Origin: Acidobacteriota bacterium
GTDB lineage: Bacteria; Acidobacteriota; UBA6911
Length of the DNA stretch: 64,000 nt
Assembly: GCA_012729555.1 (NCBI GenBank)
Contig: JAAYCX010000081.1
Location: 1 to 64,000 of the forward strand
Direction: 5' to 3'
The position numbers and the translations under genes were made by a program. Shown piece after piece: positions 30,098 through 39,974 of the stretch (position 1 is the first letter of the stretch; every line of letters starts with the position of its first letter). The notes beneath the pieces are model-generated. The model was not told the origin of the DNA. It saw only the letters and a list, made by a program, of their open reading frames with translations, and made no database searches.

Positions 30098-30889
30098 ATG
30101 GCGGAGTTCCCCAAGCACCTGTACCTGATTCTGTTTCCCAACGAGGCCCTGGTGGCGTCCCAGCTCACCCCCGAGGAATTCGGCAAGCACTACTCGGTCG
30201 GCAGCCCCAGGCATTTCAGCGGCAAGGTGATCTTCGCCGAGGTGGACAGCGACTACCGCAACGACTACTTCCGGATCGACGACTACCTGAGGATCACCGA
30301 GTCGGGGATCCCGGGGAGGCCGAAACGCTCCAAGTTCGTCAAGTCCTACCGGGTGCTGGAGCACGTCGATTTTCCGGCGCTGGGCAAGCTTTACCTGGTG
30401 ACGACCGACGGCGCCGTGCTCGGGCTCGAGCGTTCGCCGGAACCGGAGGCCGCAGGCGACAGGAACCGCATCCGGCTCTACCAGGAGATCTGTCCCCTGC
30501 GCCTCCTGGTCGCCTCCTGCCTCGATCCGCGCCGGTTCGGCCATTACATCACCGAGGAGACCTGGTCGAAGGGGGCGCCCAGGATCTTTTTCACCGAGTA
30601 CGACCTCAACGTGGAGGAGTTCGTCGCGAGCAACGAGATCTACGGTTACAACATGGGGCCGCTCCCGAACGTCAACCCCACCAACCTGCCGACGGCGGTC
30701 AAGGAACTCCAGGAAGACCCGCGCAAGAAGACCAAGACCGTCAACCTGAACCCCAATCTCGATTTCGTCAGCTACAAATCGATCAAGCACGGGTTCTGGC
30801 TCGCCTCGGGGGCGGAAACGGTGTTCTACCGGATGCCGGGCATGGACGAACTGCACCGGGACCACTACGCCTGGTGGCGCCGCATCTGA
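30098..30889 (+). CDS. uncharacterised protein with internal duplication
   Basis: A 263-residue protein with no signal peptide, membrane segment or motif I recognise. Residues 17-50 and 136-169 resemble each other: LVASQLTPEEFGKHY...KVIFAEVD against LLVASCLDPRRFGHY...RIFFTEYD. This suggests two copies of one alpha/beta unit. The C-terminal third (MGPLPNVNPTN, the basic stretch DPRKKTKTVNLNPN, and aromatic-rich YRMPGMDELHRDHYAWWRR) looks like a separate segment. AAGGAGG lies 7 bases before the ATG, and a TGA-TACACT box at 30042-30050 may serve as promoter. It follows the P-type ATPase by 68 bases. No function can be assigned. Confidence 0.8.
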   Translation: MAEFPKHLYLILFPNEALVASQLTPEEFGKHYSVGSPRHFSGKVIFAEVDSDYRNDYFRIDDYLRITESGIPGRPKRSKFVKSYRVLEHVDFPALGKLYLVTTDGAVLGLERSPEPEAAGDRNRIRLYQEICPLRLLVASCLDPRRFGHYITEETWSKGAPRIFFTEYDLNVEEFVASNEIYGYNMGPLPNVNPTNLPTAVKELQEDPRKKTKTVNLNPNLDFVSYKSIKHGFWLASGAETVFYRMPGMDELHRDHYAWWRRI

Positions 30890-30893
30890 CGGA

Positions 30894-30909
30894 CGCGCCG
30901 GCCGGCGCG
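30894..30909. repeat. 16-bp GC-only palindrome between convergent genes
   Basis: CGCGCCGGCCGGCGCG is self-complementary. A second short GC palindrome (GGCCGGCC) lies about 10 bases further on. It may slow transcription from both sides, but no T-run is present. Confidence 0.45.
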
Positions 30910-30935
30910 CCTCGCACGCGGCCGGCCGGGCCCGG

Positions 30936-32051
30936 TCACCCGACGACCTGCTCGAGCGCGGCGAGCACGCGCACGGCATCCTCCTCCGCCATCCCCGAGA
31001 AGATCGGGAGGCAGATGTGGCGGGAACAGAGGTCTTCCGAGACGGGCAGCGGACCCCGGGCGTACCGGGTGAATACGGGCTGCAGGTGCAGGGGCGCCTC
31101 GTAGACCTCTCCCGCCAGGGAGACGGCGTAACGCTCCCGCAGCACCCTTTTCAGTTCCCTCCGGTCGGTCGCGCGTCTGAGGACCGCGATGTACTTGTAG
31201 TAGTTGCAGGTCCCGCCGGCCGGAACCGGGAGGGGCGCCAGGTTTTTGAACGCCCGCAGCCCCCGGTCGTACAGGGCGGCGATCGCCTGCCGGTCGGCGA
31301 TCATGGCGGGAAGGCGCTCGAGGTGTTTGAGCCCGATGATGGCGTGGGGCTCCGAGAGGCGCCAGTTGTGCCCCATGCGCACGTGGGCGTTCTCCGTAAA
31401 ACTCTTTTTCCCCTGGTCCCGGTAGATGCGGGCTTCCTCCGCGAGCCTTTCGTCGCCGGTCACGATCATTCCCCCTTCGGCCGAGGTCATGACCTTGGTG
31501 GGGTAGAAGCTGAAGGTCGCGCCGAGCCCGAAGCCCCCCGCGCCGGTGGATCCATGGGAAGAGCCGTGGGCGTGCGCGGCGTCCTCCACCAGGAAGAGCC
31601 CCTTCTCCCGGGCCAGGGAGACCAGATCGGGCATGCGGGGGGAAACGACGCCGCCGATGTGGACGGTCACGATCCCCGCGACCCCGGGTTCCAGCAGCGG
31701 CTTCACCGTTTCCGGGCCGAGGGCGAACGTTTCCGGGTCCATGTCGGCGAAGACGGGGATCCCCCCCGCGTGCACCACCGCCGCGGCCGTGGCGAAGAAG
31801 GTGTTGGAGGGGACGATGACCTTCTTCCCCTCGACGCCGATGGTGCGGAAGAGGATCTCGAGCGCGCTCGTGCCGCTGCTCACGGCGATGGCGTGACGGA
31901 TTCCGCAGAATTCGGAGAACGCCTTCTCGAATTGCGAACCATATTTTCCCAGGGTCAGCTGGCCGCTGGCCAGCACCTCCTGGATCCTGTCGGCGATCCA
32001 TGCCCTGTCCTCGGGGAGGAACTGGATTCTGGCTGCGGGTACCGGGTTCAT
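30936..32051 (-). CDS. DegT/DnrJ/EryC1/StrS-family PLP aminotransferase
   Basis: A 371-residue sugar-type aminotransferase. It has SSGTSALEILFRTIGV (PLP phosphate site), PSNTFFATAAAVVHAGG, LVEDAAHAHGSS and SFYPTKVMTSAEGGMIVT with the Schiff-base Lys in YPTK. RMGHNWRLSEPHAIIGL, typical of nucleotide-sugar aminotransferases, follows. Its ATG overlaps the stop of hpnK by the ATGA arrangement, so the two are translationally coupled. AGGAAG precedes it. The substrate is unknown; the operon suggests an amino sugar or aminated hopanoid or lipid head group. Its stop faces the gene ending at 30889. Confidence 0.93.
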   Translation of the reverse strand: MNPVPAARIQFLPEDRAWIADRIQEVLASGQLTLGKYGSQFEKAFSEFCGIRHAIAVSSGTSALEILFRTIGVEGKKVIVPSNTFFATAAAVVHAGGIPVFADMDPETFALGPETVKPLLEPGVAGIVTVHIGGVVSPRMPDLVSLAREKGLFLVEDAAHAHGSSHGSTGAGGFGLGATFSFYPTKVMTSAEGGMIVTGDERLAEEARIYRDQGKKSFTENAHVRMGHNWRLSEPHAIIGLKHLERLPAMIADRQAIAALYDRGLRAFKNLAPLPVPAGGTCNYYKYIAVLRRATDRRELKRVLRERYAVSLAGEVYEAPLHLQPVFTRYARGPLPVSEDLCSRHICLPIFSGMAEEDAVRVLAALEQVVG

Positions 32052-32947
32052 GGTCTTCCTTTCTTGAGTGGGGGTTGCGGCTTCAGAGCCGGTGACGGCA
32101 GATCGCCGAAGGCGATCGGCCGGATGCGTCTTTCCTGCAGCGCCCTCCTCAGGCGCGGGCCGGTGAGGGCCCGGAATTCCTCCTCGTGCCGGTAATCGGG
32201 CATGGGGCCGTCGATTTCCGGGGCCCGCCCCGTGGCCGGGTGGAAACAGAACTCCGTGACCCCCGGCGGAAGCTCGGAGAGGAGGCGCAGGACGAGGTCC
32301 TCCGTCATGGCGCCGCTGTCGGTCATCCCGAACAGGGCGTCGTTGTGCCTCATCCCGGCCCGGCGCAGCCGGTGCCGCATCAGGCGGGTCCAGGGGGAGA
32401 GGAAGGCGCGGGACGCGGTCCGCGCCCCCAGCCTCCGCCGTGCGGCCCTCCAGGATCGGAGCGGCGGTTCCGCGGGGAGGCGCACGGAGTGCAACCCGTA
32501 TTCCCTTCCCGTTTTCAGCATCAGCCCCAGGATCGTCGGGTGAAGATGCATATGGTTGTGCGCGTCGGCGTGGTCGAGGTCCAGCCCCGTCGCGCCGAAC
32601 GCCTCGAACTGGGCCCGGATCTCCATCTCCAGCTGCCTGCGGACCCGGGGCAGGAAGAAGAAGCGGAACCCGCTCTGCGCGAGGTGCGTGGAAAAACGGC
32701 CGCCGGCGTCGACGAGGTCGGGCACCCTTTCGGGCGGCAGCACCGGGCGCCCCTCGACCAGGGTGAGATGGAGCCCCACGCGGAGGGTGGGGGCGCGCCG
32801 CGCGCGCTCCACGGCGTCCCCGGAAAAGGGGGCGCCCACCATGAGGCTGGCCGAGGTGAGAACCCCCTCGTCGTGGGCCCTGGCGATCGCCTCGTTCACA
32901 GGCAGGGCCAGCCCGAAATCGTCCCCCGTGATAATGATGTTTTTCAC
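32048..32947 (-). CDS. hpnK: HpnK/ChbG (YdjC-type) deacetylase
   Basis: A 299-residue carbohydrate deacetylase-like enzyme. It opens IIITGDDFGLALPVNEAIARA, where the Asp pair binds metal. VGLHLTLVEGRPVL and LDHADAHNHMHLHPTI give the His cluster, and EFCFHPATG is near the end. In hopanoid operons HpnK removes the acetyl group from N-acetylglucosaminyl-bacteriohopanetetrol made by HpnI. The start is GTG 32947 with GGGGGA 4-5 bases upstream. It lies 39 bases after hpnI and overlaps the aminotransferase by 4 bases. A general YdjC deacetylase is the alternative. Confidence 0.85.
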   Translation of the reverse strand: MKNIIITGDDFGLALPVNEAIARAHDEGVLTSASLMVGAPFSGDAVERARRAPTLRVGLHLTLVEGRPVLPPERVPDLVDAGGRFSTHLAQSGFRFFFLPRVRRQLEMEIRAQFEAFGATGLDLDHADAHNHMHLHPTILGLMLKTGREYGLHSVRLPAEPPLRSWRAARRRLGARTASRAFLSPWTRLMRHRLRRAGMRHNDALFGMTDSGAMTEDLVLRLLSELPPGVTEFCFHPATGRAPEIDGPMPDYRHEEEFRALTGPRLRRALQERRIRPIAFGDLPSPALKPQPPLKKGRP

Positions 32948-32986
32948 CGTGTCCCCCGTGCCGCCCGAAGCTCGTGCGGCGGGCCG

Positions 32987-34186
32987 TCAGTGGGCCGTTC
33001 GCAGCCTGTCCTTCGTCATTGGGTCCCGGGCCACCAGGCGTCCGTCCCGGGTGAGAATGAAGCGGGCGCCGCGCCATGTCGTCGTGCGCTTGGTGAAGGC
33101 CAGCATCCAGGTGACCAGGGAGGAGAGGTCGCGCGGCAGGAGCAGGCCGAGGCTGCGCACCCCCTCCCGGTCGCCGAGCCCCGGGCCGAGGATCACGGCG
33201 GCCGAAACCAGCCGCAGCGCCGCGGCGCCCGCGAACACCCACCATCCCAGGGGGTCGCCCGGGCGCGCCAGGGCGAACAGGAGGGCGAAGGGGACCGAAC
33301 GCACCAGCGCCGTGGCGAAGAACGCGTAGGGGCGCGCGGCCCGCGTGTTCTGGTCCCAGTAGACCTGGTGGCTCCACCAGTGGGAGGGGCTCTTGAGGTC
33401 GACGACGGTGTCGACGAAATAGGGTACGATGGCGACTTCCTTTCCCAGCCCCCAGATGCGGCGGCCCATTTCGTAGTCTTCCACGAGGTAGTCGGAGAGG
33501 GCCTCCAGGCCCCCGATCCGCTCCAGGGTGGAGCGGTGGAGGGCGGCGGACGCCCCGAGGCAGAACCGGGAGGCGCCGCTGACGTGGGCGAACAGGACGT
33601 TGGCCATGAAGTCGGCGTTCAGCGTCAGCAGTTCCATCCGCTCGTACCAGGAGGCGGCGCCCGCGGCCTTGTAGAGGGTGCAGACGCACCCGACCTCCGG
33701 GTCGCCGAGCGGAGCGACGATGGTCTTCAGGTAGTCGGGCTCGAGGCGGACGTCGCTGTCGCTGATCACCAGCACGTCATGACGGGCGTGCCGGAGTCCC
33801 CCCATCATGTTGTTGATTTTGCCGTTGGTGCCGTGGCGGACGTTCTCCACGGCGACGGTGACGCGGCCGGGGCCGAACTCCCGCTGGATTTCGTACAGGA
33901 GCGGGAGGGCGGGGTCGTCGCCGTCCTGGACCGAGAACACGACCTCATACTCCGGGTAATCCTGCAGGCAGGCGCTCCGCAGGTTCCGCCGCTGGTCCTT
34001 TTCCAGGCCGTGGACCGGCTTCAGGATCGTGACGGGGGGCCAGGACGCGGGAGGGGGGGCGGGCCGGGAGCCCGCCCGCGCGCGGAAGCGCAGGACGGCC
34101 AGGATGCAGAGAACCGCGTAAACGGAGCCGCCGACCGCCGGGATCAGCAACAGCCACTGGAGGCCGTGCCACGCAATAGTCGCCAT
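32987..34186 (-). CDS. hpnI: HpnI-like membrane glycosyltransferase (GT2, ceramide-glucosyltransferase type)
   Basis: A 399-residue integral-membrane glycosyltransferase. It has an N-terminal TM helix (about 8-30), a GT2 domain (WPPVTILKPVHGLEKD, VVFSVQDGDDPAL, VLVISDSDVRLEPDYL, LSDYLVEDYEMGRRIWGLG) and the QxxR-type YWDQNTRAAR. C-terminal hydrophobic helices follow. This is the HpnI/ceramide glucosyltransferase arrangement; HpnI adds GlcNAc to bacteriohopanetetrol. The neighbour hpnK supports the hopanoid reading. GGAGG lies about 10 bases before ATG 34186. No squalene-hopene cyclase, HpnH or HpnJ is in the window. Confidence 0.87.
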   Translation of the reverse strand: MATIAWHGLQWLLLIPAVGGSVYAVLCILAVLRFRARAGSRPAPPPASWPPVTILKPVHGLEKDQRRNLRSACLQDYPEYEVVFSVQDGDDPALPLLYEIQREFGPGRVTVAVENVRHGTNGKINNMMGGLRHARHDVLVISDSDVRLEPDYLKTIVAPLGDPEVGCVCTLYKAAGAASWYERMELLTLNADFMANVLFAHVSGASRFCLGASAALHRSTLERIGGLEALSDYLVEDYEMGRRIWGLGKEVAIVPYFVDTVVDLKSPSHWWSHQVYWDQNTRAARPYAFFATALVRSVPFALLFALARPGDPLGWWVFAGAAALRLVSAAVILGPGLGDREGVRSLGLLLPRDLSSLVTWMLAFTKRTTTWRGARFILTRDGRLVARDPMTKDRLRTAH

Positions 34187-34223
34187 CTTCAGACTGCCTC
34201 CCCGGGGAACCCGGGCGCCGGGT

Positions 34224-35369
34224 TCAGGGCCGGATGCGGCACCGGAAACCGATCCCGGAGAAGATCCCGGCCAGGCCCGCGTGCTCGCTGCCCAGTTCCA
34301 CGACGGTGCGGGAGAATTGGGGCCTCAATGTACGTTCCGTGCGCAGCCGCTCGAAACCCCGGGCGGCCTCCTCCGGGGAAGCGGCCGCAAGCGCCCGGAG
34401 GCCGGCGTCCTCGCGCCCGAGGTCGAGAATGCGGGCGAGCACGCCCGATATCGCTTCCCCCCCCCGCGTCCCCCCGGCGGGCCGGACGAGTCCCGGTTCC
34501 GGGTACAAAGTATCATTCTTCACCCGATTCCGGTAACCGAAAAACCGGGCGCATTCCGCCGCGATCATCGCGGTGGCGTTGATCTTCCCCTCCAGCGAGC
34601 TCCCGGCGATGTGCGGGGTCCCGATCTCCGCCGTCTCCAGGAGGTCGTAGTCGATCCGGGGTTCCCCCTCCCACACGTCGAGGACGGCGCCGGAGAGGGA
34701 GTTCGCCCGGAGGGCCGATTCCAGGCTCTCCCCGTCGACCACGCCGCCGCGGGAGGTGTTGATCACGACCTGGTGCGGGGAGAGGCGCCCGAGAAGCTCC
34801 CGGCCGACCATGTGCCGCGTCGGGAAGGGCCCGCCGGAGACCAGGGGGACATGAAAGGTCAGGATGTCGGCCGAAAGCACCTGGTCCAGCGGCCTGTAGC
34901 GGGCGTCCCCCGTCAGGAGGGCGAGCGGCGGGTCGCACAGGAGAACCTCCATCCCGAGGGCGCACGCCCTGCGGGCGACGCGCGAACCGACGTGGCCGAC
35001 GCCGATGACGGCCAGGGACCTGTCGCCGAGGTCCCACCCGCGGCGCGCCGCCACGGCATGAAGGGCCGCCAGGACATAGTCGGACACCGCCTCGGCGTTG
35101 CAGCCGGCCGCGTAGCAGAAGTGGATCCCCCTGCCGCCGAGGTACCCGGAGTCGACGTGGTCCATCCCGGCGCTGGCCGCACCGACGAAGCGCACGGTGC
35201 TCCCTTCCAGGAGGGAGGCGTCGACCGGGGTGACGGTACGTACGATCAGGGCGTCTGCGCCGCGGATCTCCCCGGGCGTCACGCACCGTCCCTCGAAAGG
35301 CCGGACCTCGCCCACGCCGGAGAAGAACTCCTGCCAGTAGGGGATCGACCGGTCCAGGGCAATGATCAT
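34224..35369 (-). CDS. pdxB: 4-phosphoerythronate dehydrogenase
   Basis: A 381-residue D-isomer-specific 2-hydroxyacid dehydrogenase of the pyridoxal-phosphate pathway. Seen are VGAASAGMDHVD, the Rossmann motif GVGHVGSRVARR, the catalytic Arg in INTSRGGVVDGE, the Glu in VWEGEP and the His in GTPHIAGSSLEGK. A C-terminal PdxB-type dimerisation region extends it past simple dehydrogenases. ATG 35369 has GAGG 6 bases upstream. It is the first gene of the apparent pdxB-hpnI-hpnK-aminotransferase operon (37-base gap to hpnI), which links cofactor supply to a PLP enzyme. Confidence 0.93.
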   Translation of the reverse strand: MIIALDRSIPYWQEFFSGVGEVRPFEGRCVTPGEIRGADALIVRTVTPVDASLLEGSTVRFVGAASAGMDHVDSGYLGGRGIHFCYAAGCNAEAVSDYVLAALHAVAARRGWDLGDRSLAVIGVGHVGSRVARRACALGMEVLLCDPPLALLTGDARYRPLDQVLSADILTFHVPLVSGGPFPTRHMVGRELLGRLSPHQVVINTSRGGVVDGESLESALRANSLSGAVLDVWEGEPRIDYDLLETAEIGTPHIAGSSLEGKINATAMIAAECARFFGYRNRVKNDTLYPEPGLVRPAGGTRGGEAISGVLARILDLGREDAGLRALAAASPEEAARGFERLRTERTLRPQFSRTVVELGSEHAGLAGIFSGIGFRCRIRP

Positions 35370-35489
35370 CGCGGCCTCTGAAAACCCGTAATTTTGAAGG
35401 GATTTCTCCCCGAATGCAAATATGTTTTGAGGTTGGGGGATCACAAACCTCCCCGCTTCCTGTATGCTCCGGTCGGACGGCGGAGGACG

Positions 35490-36188
35490 ATGGCGACCAG
35501 CGGGATCGGAACCCTGAACGAGAGGCCGCTGCACGCGGAGCTGAAGCGGCTGCTGTGCCTCCCGGGCGACCGGGTCGAAGTCCCCGTGGACGGGTTCACC
35601 GTGGACATCGTGCGCGGCGAACTGCTGATCGAGATCCAGACCCGCAACCTCTCCGGCATCCGCCGGAAGCTCGCGGACCTCGTCGAGCGCCACCCCGTCC
35701 GGCTTCTCTACCCCCTCGTCCGGGAGAAGGTGATCGTGCGGCAGTCGGGGGGCGGCCGGCGCACCCTCGGCCGGCGCCGCAGCCCCGCGCGCGGGGCGAT
35801 CGAGTCGCTGTTCGAGGAGTTCGTGAGCGTGGCGGCGCTCATGTCCCACCCCAATTTCACGCTGGAGGTCGCCCTGGTCGCGGCGGAGGAGGTGCGCCGC
35901 CGCCGCCCGGGGAGCTGCCGGGCGCGCAAGGGGTGGGGGGTTCACGAACGGCGGCTGGTCCGCGTCATCGGCCGGATGCTGTTCGAGACGCCCGCGGACA
36001 TGCTGGCGCTGCTTCCGGACGAGGTGCCCGAACTGTTCACCACCCGGGAGCTGGCGGAGGCGACGGGGCAGCCGGCCTGGCTCGCCCAGAAGATGGCTTA
36101 CTCCCTGCGCGTCATGGGCGCGGTCGGGGTCGAGGGGAAAAGAGGGCGCCACGTCCTCTACCGGCGCTCCCTCCCCTCCCGGCTCTGA
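35490..36188 (+). CDS. putative PD-(D/E)XK nuclease-like protein with C-terminal winged helix
   Basis: A 232-residue protein I do not recognise by name. Residues 13-80 fit the core of a PD-(D/E)XK nuclease fold: helix HAELKR (E17), strand TVDIV (D39), strand LLIEIQTRN (E48-x-Q50), then helix GIRRKLADLVERHP and strand VRLLYPL. Q50 replaces the usual Lys. A basic stretch (86-101) follows. Residues 104-232 are helical and end in a winged-helix-like unit (TTRELAEATGQPAWLAQKMAYS, then GKRGRHVLYRR). ATG 35490 has GGAGG 4 bases upstream. It is divergent from pdxB and convergent with ligA. Nuclease activity is inferred from pattern only. Confidence 0.7.
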   Translation: MATSGIGTLNERPLHAELKRLLCLPGDRVEVPVDGFTVDIVRGELLIEIQTRNLSGIRRKLADLVERHPVRLLYPLVREKVIVRQSGGGRRTLGRRRSPARGAIESLFEEFVSVAALMSHPNFTLEVALVAAEEVRRRRPGSCRARKGWGVHERRLVRVIGRMLFETPADMLALLPDEVPELFTTRELAEATGQPAWLAQKMAYSLRVMGAVGVEGKRGRHVLYRRSLPSRL

Positions 36189-36203
36189 GAACGGGCGCCG
36201 CCG

Positions 36204-38349
<2,146 letters not shown>

Positions 38350-38413
38350 CTGGAGCCGTCATCGGGAACCACCAAATTCATTCCCCTGTCGGCGGCCGCG
38401 GGAGGACGCCAGG

Positions 38414-39010
38414 ATGATGAGCGATAACGACCACCCGGAGGAGCGCCGGCGCGCTCGCGGCGACGGCGATCCGGCCCGGGCCCTTTCCTCCCTCGAGCTC
38501 CAGAAGCAGGCCTTCCTTGCCCTCAGTTCCGAGCTGACCCGCATCCTCGGGGACCTCTCCCGGAAGGTGGCCGACGCCTCGGAACGTCTCCGGGAAACGG
38601 AACTGGAGATCACGCGGAAAAGGGGGGAGCTCGGGACGCTGCACGAAGTCGAAGCCTCGGTGGAGGCGCTCGGCCGGTTGCGGGAAGAGCAGCGCCTGGA
38701 AAGGGAGAACCTCGAACGCCTCCGGGCGGAGCAGGCCCGCGTCCGGGAGGCTGAGCAGGCGGAAGCCCGGCGCAGGTTCGAGGAGGAGCTGCAGTCGCTC
38801 CGGAAGAGGGCGATGGAAAGGCACGAGGCAGGCGAAAAGGAATTCGAGCGCCGGGAGGAGGCCCTCGCCGGGAGGGAGCGGGAGGTGGCCAGGCTCCTCG
38901 GGGAAGTGGAGATGCTGCTCGGCAGGATCGCGCTCCGGGCCAGGCCGCCCGCCGACCCGCCCCCGGGCCGTACGCGGGGGGACCGGGAGGAAAGGGGACG
39001 GGTCCAGTAA
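38414..39010 (+). CDS. coiled-coil protein of unknown function
   Basis: A 198-residue, highly charged protein. From about residue 28 to 170 it is almost continuous heptad-like helix rich in Glu, Arg and Leu, flanked by disordered ends (a basic/acidic N-terminus and a Pro/Arg-rich tail). There is no signal peptide or membrane segment. GGAGG lies 8 bases before the ATG, and its own extended -10 box is upstream. It precedes the RsbW-like gene but is separated from it by a strong promoter. The function cannot be told from sequence. Confidence 0.75.
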   Translation: MMSDNDHPEERRRARGDGDPARALSSLELQKQAFLALSSELTRILGDLSRKVADASERLRETELEITRKRGELGTLHEVEASVEALGRLREEQRLERENLERLRAEQARVREAEQAEARRRFEEELQSLRKRAMERHEAGEKEFERREEALAGREREVARLLGEVEMLLGRIALRARPPADPPPGRTRGDREERGRVQ

Positions 39011-39037
39011 TTCGCTCGATCCCCCTTGAGACTTCCC

Positions 39038-39084
39038 CCGGGACGCGGTAGCTTTCTTTCTGGCCCGACCGGGACGCGATAGCT
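39038..39084 (+). repeat. tandem 16-bp direct repeats (operator candidate)
   Basis: CCGGGACGCGGTAGCT (39038-39053) and CCGGGACGCGATAGCT (39069-39084) differ at one base. They start 31 bp apart, about three helical turns. The second ends one base before the -35 box of the RsbW-like promoter. Confidence 0.65.
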
Positions 39085-39085
39085 C

Positions 39086-39115
39086 TTGACAGGGCGGAAG
39101 CGGGCCGATTAAGAT
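39086..39115 (+). promoter_or_regulatory. promoter of the RsbW-like/STAS operon
   Basis: A perfect TTGACA (39086-39091), an 18-base spacer and TAAGAT (39110-39115). The transcript should start near 39122, 57 bases before the gene. Confidence 0.7.
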
Positions 39116-39178
39116 GAGGATCTGGCGCCCTTAAGGACTTTTTTTACAAGTGATTACGAGTCTTGCAGATGCCGCCCC

Positions 39179-39607
39179 ATGAAGAGAATAGCCAACGAGA
39201 TCGAGGTCATCATCAACAGCGCGCTGGAAAACCTCGAACTCATCCAGACCCTCACGGACTGCATCACCGATTTTATGCGCTTCGATGAGGATACGGCCCA
39301 CTGGATCGGGATGTCGGTCCGCGAATCGGTGACCAACGCCATCCAGCACGGCAACAAGCTCGATTCCGGCAAGACCGTCGATATCTGTTTCGCGGTTGAG
39401 CCCGACAGGCTGGGTGTTACCGTCCGGGACCAGGGGCAGGGGTTTCAGGCGGACAGCATCCCCAGTCCCCTCGATGCGGACAACCTGCTCAAACCGAGCG
39501 GGCGGGGGATATTCTATATCCGCACCTTCATGGATGAGGTCGAGTTCCGGTCTCTCCCCCAGGGGGGGACCGAAGTCTACATGGTGAAAAGGATTCCTAC
39601 TATCTGA
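39179..39607 (+). CDS. RsbW-like anti-sigma factor/serine kinase (HATPase fold)
   Basis: A 142-residue GHKL ATPase. The N-box is SVRESVTNAIQHGNK, the G1 box VRDQGQGF and the G2 region PSGRGIFYI. This is the RsbW/SpoIIAB architecture: such proteins hold a sigma factor or response output and phosphorylate their antagonist. The antagonist gene follows after 11 bases, forming a partner-switching pair. No sigma factor or PP2C phosphatase lies in the window, so the output is unknown. A regulated-looking promoter lies upstream. Confidence 0.92.
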   Translation: MKRIANEIEVIINSALENLELIQTLTDCITDFMRFDEDTAHWIGMSVRESVTNAIQHGNKLDSGKTVDICFAVEPDRLGVTVRDQGQGFQADSIPSPLDADNLLKPSGRGIFYIRTFMDEVEFRSLPQGGTEVYMVKRIPTI

Positions 39608-39618
39608 GGAGAGTGGAA

Positions 39619-39957
39619 ATGAAGATCGAACAACGTATGGTCAGGGACGTTCACATCCTGGACTGCAGCGGCAAGATCACGCTGGGTGAAGGCACCATGA
39701 CGGTGCGCAACACGGTACGCGACATCCTGAAGGACAAGGGGAACAAGATCGTTCTCAATCTTGCGGACGTGAACTATATCGACAGTTCCGGGATCGGCGA
39801 ACTGGTGAGCACCTACACGACGGTGACCAACAGCGGCGGGCAGCTCAAGCTGCTCAACCTGACCAAGAAGATCCACGAACTGCTGCAGATCACGAAGCTC
39901 CTGACGGTGTTCCAGGTGTTCGACGACGAGCGGGCGGCCATCGCCAGTTTCGAATAG
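39619..39957 (+). CDS. STAS-domain anti-sigma factor antagonist (RsbV/SpoIIAA-like)
   Basis: A 112-residue single STAS domain. The phosphorylatable Ser is in NYIDSSGIGELVSTY; the N-terminal strand DVHILDCSGKITLGEG and C-terminal QVFDDERAAIASF are typical. When unphosphorylated it should bind the RsbW-like kinase and free the latter's target. ATG 39619 is preferred to GTG 39613 because GAGGAG is then 8 bases upstream. It is cotranscribed with the kinase gene. Confidence 0.94.
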   Translation: MKIEQRMVRDVHILDCSGKITLGEGTMTVRNTVRDILKDKGNKIVLNLADVNYIDSSGIGELVSTYTTVTNSGGQLKLLNLTKKIHELLQITKLLTVFQVFDDERAAIASFE

Positions 39958-39974
39958 GTTCGAGCGCGTCGGGA

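Noticed and set aside
30936-33689. 917-codon minus-strand frame joining hpnI, hpnK and the aminotransferase region
   Set aside because: Only the part from 32051 down is a real protein (the aminotransferase). The upstream part reads hpnI and hpnK in the wrong frame.
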